A stretch of DNA of 10,405 bases from Actinomycetota bacterium (GTDB lineage: Bacteria > Actinomycetota > Thermoleophilia > Gaiellales > Gaiellaceae), in contig JACCWU010000262.1 of NCBI GenBank assembly GCA_013697465.1, positions 1 through 10,405 on the forward strand, read 5' to 3'. Made by a program: the position numbers and the translations under genes. Each line of letters opens with the position of its first letter. Position 1 is the first letter of the stretch. The notes below the pieces were generated by a model, which did not search any database, had not been told where the DNA came from, and was given only the letters and a program-made list of their open reading frames with translations. Below are positions 6,576 to 10,405 of the stretch, in pieces.

Positions 6576-7358
6576 ATGAGTCGAGTGAAGTCTTCCACAC
6601 TGGCCACCCTCGCACCTGGAGTTCCGTCCGATTACTACCAGGCGATCGCAGACGCGGAGGGGCATCACTGGTGGCATCGTGGGATGCTCGCCATCTCCGA
6701 CGCGCTGCTCGGGCCACGGCTAAACGCAGGGGGCCGAGTCCTGGACGCCGGCTGCGGCACCGGCGGGTTTCTCAGGTTCCTGACCGAGAACGGGGAGTTC
6801 GCCTCGGTCGCCGGTGTGGACATCGCATCGACCGCGATCGAGCTCGCGAGCCGGCGTCTCCCCGAGGCCGACCTCCGTGTCGCTCCACTGAACGACCTTC
6901 CGTTCGAAGCGCAGAGCTTCGAGCTCGTCGTCGCCAACGATGTCCTCCAGCACGTTCCCGAGGGGGAGTTGCCCGAGAGCCTGCGCGAGCTGCATCGCGT
7001 CCTCGTGCCCGGAGGAACGCTGTTCGTGCGGACGAACGGTTCGCGACGGCATCGCCGCGAACGCGACGACTGGCGCGCGTACGACTTCGAGTCGCTGTCG
7101 ACCGCCCTCGCAAGTGCGGGGTTCGCATGCGAGCGACTCACGTACGCGAATGTCGTCCTCTCGCTCGTTGCCGCTGCTCTCGGGCGCAGCCCGGTGGCTC
7201 CGAGCGCCGAAGGCCATGGAATCCCCGTTGGTGCCGGCTCCCCTTGGAAGGCGAGGCTCGGCCTTCGGTTGCTCCGAGCCGAGGCATGCTGGCTCTCGCG
7301 TCCCGGACGAAGCCTTCCGTACGGTCATACGCTCTTCGCGGTGGCTGTGCGCCCATGA
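6576..7358 (+). CDS. Class I SAM-dependent methyltransferase
   Basis: A 260-residue Rossmann-fold methyltransferase. Motif I, VLDAGCGTG, is at residues 55-63; the acidic residue that contacts the SAM ribose is D82 in GVDIAS; the later motifs are FELVVANDVLQHVPE and LHRVLVPGGTLFVRTNG. The N-terminal HHWWHRGMLAI (30-40) is characteristic of methyltransferases found beside glycosyltransferases in surface-polysaccharide loci. No membrane segment or signal peptide is visible. It is divergent from the glycan operon and shares an ATGA overlap with the downstream lipoprotein gene. Start ATG at 6576 is the first plausible one, although no ribosome site is evident. Possible roles are O-methylation of the glycan or of an unrelated small molecule; substrate is not predictable from sequence. 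Confidence 0.92.
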   Translation: MSRVKSSTLATLAPGVPSDYYQAIADAEGHHWWHRGMLAISDALLGPRLNAGGRVLDAGCGTGGFLRFLTENGEFASVAGVDIASTAIELASRRLPEADLRVAPLNDLPFEAQSFELVVANDVLQHVPEGELPESLRELHRVLVPGGTLFVRTNGSRRHRRERDDWRAYDFESLSTALASAGFACERLTYANVVLSLVAAALGRSPVAPSAEGHGIPVGAGSPWKARLGLRLLRAEACWLSRPGRSLPYGHTLFAVAVRP

Positions 7359-7777
7359 AAGCGATCGCGTCGATCTCGGCGGCTGTCGCGCTCGCTGCGG
7401 TCGCAGCCGCATGCGGTGACGGCGGCGCGAGCGCAGGCACGACAGCGGTAGCTCTTCCCACTGAGCAGTACTCACTCGCCGCGACATCTCGCTGCCTCCG
7501 TACCAAGGACGCCACGATCGGGCCGCTGCGCCCGCGCGATGCCCGCCTGCGGGCGATGCGAGACCTGGCACAACGAACGTCCCGCGAGGTTCGTCTTCAG
7601 GGCGACATCGTCGGGATCGCCTTCCAGCGCGACGAGGCCGCAGCAAGTCTCCTGATCGAGTTGCTCCGTATTCCGAGTGACCCGTATCGCCTCGTTCAGG
7701 CGGGCAACGTCGTCGTCATGTCGCGTCGGGCGGACCGCGCCGCGCATTCAGTCGTCGTCAACTGTCTCCGGCCGTAG
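7355..7777 (+). CDS. Small predicted lipoprotein of unknown function
   Basis: A 140-residue protein I do not recognise. Residues 1-20 form a lipoprotein signal: MK, a hydrophobic Ala/Val/Ile core, then AAAC with lipidation predicted on C20, followed by a Gly/Ser/Ala linker (GDGGASAG) typical of actinobacterial lipoproteins. The mature part begins near residue 37, has cysteines at 47 and 137 that might form a disulfide, a basic central helix-like region (RPRDARLRAMRDLAQRTSREV), and an alternating hydrophobic C-terminal part (AGNVVVMSRR) suggesting an alpha/beta fold. The ATG at 7355 overlaps the methyltransferase stop as ATGA and has GGTGG about 9 bases upstream. A longer open frame in this phase starts at 6458 but is methyltransferase antiframe. 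The signal peptide makes this a real gene; function unknown. It ends 3 bases from the convergent gene. Confidence 0.85.
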   Translation: MKAIASISAAVALAAVAAACGDGGASAGTTAVALPTEQYSLAATSRCLRTKDATIGPLRPRDARLRAMRDLAQRTSREVRLQGDIVGIAFQRDEAAASLLIELLRIPSDPYRLVQAGNVVVMSRRADRAAHSVVVNCLRP

Positions 7778-7780
7778 CGT

Positions 7781-10405
7781 CTAGGGCAACGAGTACGTCA
7801 CCTCGAGCTGCGGCTCGGGCAGAGTCGCGTGCTCGAGGGCGGCGATCCAGAGGCCGTTCTCGCCGCTCGGCTGGCCGCCGCTCACGTGCAGGCGAAGGCC
7901 GCTGTAGCCGGTCGTCGAGATCGAGCCGACGTTCTGCAGGGCGAGCTCGTTCTGGGCGTTGAGGATGAAAGAGAGGATGGGCGTGCCGGCATGGGCCGTG
8001 GAGGCAGCGGTGCCCGAGTAGTCCGCGGCGTCGATCGGCCAACTCGCTCCCGGGTACCACTCGGCGACGAGATTGCGCGCGTCCGCACTCGTGATGCTGG
8101 TCACGGCGACGCGGAGCTTGGCCGAGAGAATGGTCGCGCCGTCGGGGATCGCCGAGGTGTCGAAGCGGAGCAGGCCATTGCGGATCTCGTAGCCGCCGAA
8201 GGCCGGGCCGGAGCGCCGCATCCCGAAGGTCGTCGAGTTCGCCGTCACGACGGGCGAGGTCGTGGGCGGGTACGAGTTGCCGGCGCCGCCCATGTTGTTC
8301 GACTTGACGTCGCCGTCGTCGCCGCCGGCGAGGACGGAGAAGGTGAGCGTCGACGAGGAGGGCGCGGCCGAGACGACCGCGGTGGCCGCCGAGACTGCGC
8401 TCGCGGAGCCGGCGGCGTTGGAGGCGGTCACGGCAACGCGCAGCGTGGAGCCGACGTCGGAAGAGGTGAGCGTGAAGGAGCTCGAAGTCGCGCCGGCGAC
8501 GTCAACGCAGGCCGCGCCGGACGCGTTGCAGCGGCGCCACTGGTACGTGTAGGAGAGCGGCTGCGAGCCGCTCCAGCTGCCCTGGCCGGCCGTCAGGGTC
8601 TGACCCTGCTGCGCCTGGCCGGTGATCGTGGGCGGCGAGCTGTTGGCGGGAGGCGTGGGTGCCGACTGCACAACCCCCGTTGCCGCTGACTGGGCCGAGG
8701 AGGAGCCCTGGGAGTTCGACGCGGTCACGCGCACGCGTACCGTCGAGCCGACATCGAAACTCGTGAGCGTGTACGAGCTCGCCGTGGCCCCCGAACGGTC
8801 GACACATGCCCCGCCTGCAGCATCGCAGCGGCTCCACTGGTACGCGTAGGAAATCGGCTGGCCGCCCGTCCAGCTCCCCGGCGAGGCAACCAAGGTCTGA
8901 CCTTCCGTCGCGGTTCCGGTAATCGTCGGCGGCGAGGTATTCGCGGGAGCGGTCGGCGCCGCGGCCACGACCTGGGTCGGCGCGGAGCTCGCGCTGGCCG
9001 AGCCTGCGGAGTTCGTCGCCGTGACCTGGACTCTCATCGTGGAGCCGGCGTCCGCGGCCGCCAACGTGTAGGTGGAAGCGGTCGCGCCGACGACGTCTGC
9101 GCACCCCGAGCCCGAACTGTTGCAGGCGCGCCACTGGTATGCGTAGGAGAGCGGCTGCGTTCCCGTCCACGTCCCGTCCTGGGCCGTCAGCACCTGCCCG
9201 TCTTGGGCGAGGCCCGAGATCGTCGGCGGCGAGGTGTTCGCCGGCGGGGTGCCGGCGGCGGCCACCACCGCGGTTGTCGCCGAGCTTGCCGTTTCGCTCC
9301 CGGCGACGTTCGACCCCGTGACCAGCACGCGGATCGTCGCTCCGGCGTCCGCTCCCGTGAGCGCATAGGTCTTCCCAACCGAACCGGAGACGTTCACGCA
9401 GGAGGAGCCGGCGGCGTTGCAGCGCTGCCACTGGTAGGCGAATGTCGGCCCGGTCCCGCTCCACCCGCCGAGCGTTGCCGTAAGAGTGCGGCCTTCGGTC
9501 GTCTGCCCAGAGATGCCCGGCAGCGTGATGTTCGCCGGGGCGACCGGCGTCCCCACGAAGCGGATCCGGTCGTTCTGCTCGTCCGCGATGAGGATGTCGC
9601 CGGAAGCGGTCAACCCGACCGCCTTGGGATAGGCGACCTCCGCAGCCGTCGCAGGCCCGCCGTCGCCCGAGAACCCCGCGACGCCGGTCCCGGCGAGCGT
9701 CGTGATCGTCCCACCTGCGTCGACCTTCCGCACTCGGAGGTTGCTTGCATCCGCGATGACGAAGCCACCGCCCGAGAGTGCGACGACGTTGTGTGGATTG
9801 AAAAGGCTCGCGCTCGTGGCAGGACCGCCGTCGCCCGAATAGCCGGCGTTCCCGTTGCCGGCTACGGTCGTGATAGTTCCGCTCGCCGAGACCTTTCGGA
9901 TCCGCTGGTTCCCGACGTCCACGATCAGGAACCCGCCGTCCGGAGTCGGCGCAACGCCGAAGGGAATGGAGAGCCGTGCCGCAGTGGCAGGCCCTCCGTC
10001 GCCCGAGAAGCCCTGGACGCCCGTTCCTGCGACGGTCGTGATGATTCCAGTCGGCGAGACGCGGCGGACGCGGTGGTTGTTGGAGTCGGGAATGAGGAAT
10101 CCGCCGTCCGAGAGCGCCACGACGCCGCGGGGGTTGTTGATCTCGGCGGCTGTCGCAGCCTCGCCGTCACCCGAATAGCCTGGGGCGCCCGTCCCGGCAA
10201 CGGTTGTGATGCTCCCGCTCGCGGAGACCTTTCGTATCGTGGCGTTCAGCGTGTCGGCGAGCAGGTATCCGCCGTCCGAAGTCGGAGCGGCGGTGTGGAC
10301 GAAGTTCAGGTCGGCCTGGATCGCCGGCCCGCCGTCTCCCGAATACCCTGCCGCACCGGTCCCCGCGATCTTCGTGACGACGCCGTCCGGCGCAACCTTC
10401 CTGAC
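7781..10405 (-). CDS. Large NHL-repeat / Ig-like repeat / DNRLRE-like protein, N-terminus cut by window edge
   Basis: The C-terminal 874 residues of a larger protein; the frame is open to base 10405, so the start and any signal peptide lie outside. An internal ATG at 10120 is mid-repeat and not the start. Order from the N-terminal side: at least five NHL units (10405 to about 9554), each with an AGTG..G(F/Y)SGDG core and (I/V)RKV strand, forming a beta-propeller; four Ig-like units (9532 to about 8348), each with PP.I.G, YQW, a CX6C pair, and DAGST.RV.VTA.N..GS; then a C-terminal domain (about 8340 to 7784) with GLLRFDTSAIPDGATILSAKLRV and ending in QLEVTYSLP, like DNRLRE beta-sandwich modules. 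Such proteins are usually secreted and surface-associated, with binding rather than enzymatic roles; no catalytic motif is visible. Convergent with the lipoprotein gene. Function unknown. Confidence 0.92.
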   Translation of the reverse strand, partial: VRKVAPDGVVTKIAGTGAAGYSGDGGPAIQADLNFVHTAAPTSDGGYLLADTLNATIRKVSASGSITTVAGTGAPGYSGDGEAATAAEINNPRGVVALSDGGFLIPDSNNHRVRRVSPTGIITTVAGTGVQGFSGDGGPATAARLSIPFGVAPTPDGGFLIVDVGNQRIRKVSASGTITTVAGNGNAGYSGDGGPATSASLFNPHNVVALSGGGFVIADASNLRVRKVDAGGTITTLAGTGVAGFSGDGGPATAAEVAYPKAVGLTASGDILIADEQNDRIRFVGTPVAPANITLPGISGQTTEGRTLTATLGGWSGTGPTFAYQWQRCNAAGSSCVNVSGSVGKTYALTGADAGATIRVLVTGSNVAGSETASSATTAVVAAAGTPPANTSPPTISGLAQDGQVLTAQDGTWTGTQPLSYAYQWRACNSSGSGCADVVGATASTYTLAAADAGSTMRVQVTATNSAGSASASSAPTQVVAAAPTAPANTSPPTITGTATEGQTLVASPGSWTGGQPISYAYQWSRCDAAGGACVDRSGATASSYTLTSFDVGSTVRVRVTASNSQGSSSAQSAATGVVQSAPTPPANSSPPTITGQAQQGQTLTAGQGSWSGSQPLSYTYQWRRCNASGAACVDVAGATSSSFTLTSSDVGSTLRVAVTASNAAGSASAVSAATAVVSAAPSSSTLTFSVLAGGDDGDVKSNNMGGAGNSYPPTTSPVVTANSTTFGMRRSGPAFGGYEIRNGLLRFDTSAIPDGATILSAKLRVAVTSITSADARNLVAEWYPGASWPIDAADYSGTAASTAHAGTPILSFILNAQNELALQNVGSISTTGYSGLRLHVSGGQPSGENGLWIAALEHATLPEPQLEVTYSLP
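8348..9532 (-). repeat. Four tandem Ig-like units, 297-bp (99-codon) period
   Basis: The YQW codons (CCACTGGTA on the plus strand, CCACTGGTAC or similar) start at 9428, 9131, 8834 and 8537, exactly 297 bases apart. Unit starts (the Asn of N.S/TPP) fall at 9532, 9238, 8941 and 8644; the first unit is one codon shorter before YQW. Every unit has two cysteines spaced CX6C right after YQW, most likely a local disulfide. The first unit is the most divergent (NITLPGISG rather than NTSPPTISG). Confidence 0.9.
9554..10405 (-). repeat. Tandem NHL units, exact 168-bp (56-codon) period
   Basis: The same point of the SGDGG/E core (CCGTC on the plus strand) occurs at 9660, 9828, 9996, 10164 and 10332, exactly 168 bases apart each time, and the array runs off the right edge. 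The units keep the AGTG..G(Y/F)SGDG core, a DGG(F/Y)LI/L strand and an (I/V)RKV strand. One unit has GEAA in place of GGPA near 10164. An NHL propeller normally needs about six blades, so one or more probably lie outside the window. Confidence 0.9.

Noticed and set aside
6458..7354. Upstream part of the plus-strand frame that contains the lipoprotein
   Set aside because: It is a shifted frame over the methyltransferase. The lipoprotein signal starts cleanly at 7355.
8502..9464. Minus-strand open frame of 320 codons inside the Ig-like array
   Set aside because: It is an alternative phase of the repeats, kept open by their periodicity and GC content; the Ig-like motifs are in the other frame.
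9554..10405. Regular 168-bp repeats as a possible CRISPR or satellite array
   Set aside because: The period is 56 codons with conserved NHL residues and an uninterrupted reading frame; there are no identical short repeats with unique spacers.

Overview
The window is high-GC, densely coded bacterial DNA with frequent GTG starts and 4-base gene overlaps. It most resembles an actinobacterium. The large protein at the right edge carries tandem Ig-like units with an 'RCN..G..C' signature, which I associate with Thermoleophilia (Solirubrobacter/Conexibacter/Gaiella-type genomes). That placement is inference; there is no rRNA or marker gene here to confirm it.

Layout. (1) Bases 1-6474, minus strand: a six-gene glycan assembly operon, read right to left. 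It holds an NAD-dependent sugar-nucleotide epimerase/reductase-like SDR, a GT2 glycosyltransferase, a GT10 (alpha-fucosyltransferase family) glycosyltransferase, a GT4 glycosyltransferase, a Wzx-type flippase and a sulfotransferase cut off by the left edge. The gaps between genes are 20 and 4 bases, followed by three successive 4-base stop/start overlaps (CTGA, GTGA, ATGA), so the genes are almost certainly co-transcribed and translationally coupled. (2) Bases 6475-6575: a short divergent intergenic region. It contains a good -10 (GATAAT) placed so that the epimerase mRNA would be nearly or fully leaderless. (3) Bases 6576-7777, plus strand: a class I SAM methyltransferase overlapping (ATGA) a small predicted lipoprotein of unknown function. 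(4) Bases 7781-10405, minus strand: the C-terminal 874 residues of a large repeat protein, convergent with the lipoprotein and separated from it by 3 bases. It has at least five NHL beta-propeller units (exact 168-bp period), four Ig-like units (297-bp period at the YQW core) and a C-terminal DNRLRE-like beta-sandwich.

How the genes fit together. The epimerase would make or modify a nucleotide sugar, possibly a GDP-hexose. GT2, GT10 and GT4 would build a lipid-linked oligosaccharide on the cytoplasmic face, the flippase would export it, and the sulfotransferase (and perhaps the divergent methyltransferase) would decorate it. The simplest reading is a sulfated, possibly fucosylated or deoxyhexose-containing surface glycan. 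No initiating phosphoglycosyltransferase, Wzy polymerase or chain-length regulator lies in the window; they may be to the left of base 1 or elsewhere. The NHL/Ig protein looks secreted and surface-exposed, but nothing in the sequence ties it functionally to the glycan operon. No tRNA, rRNA, CRISPR or mobile element was seen, and no gene-free stretch exceeds about 100 bases.
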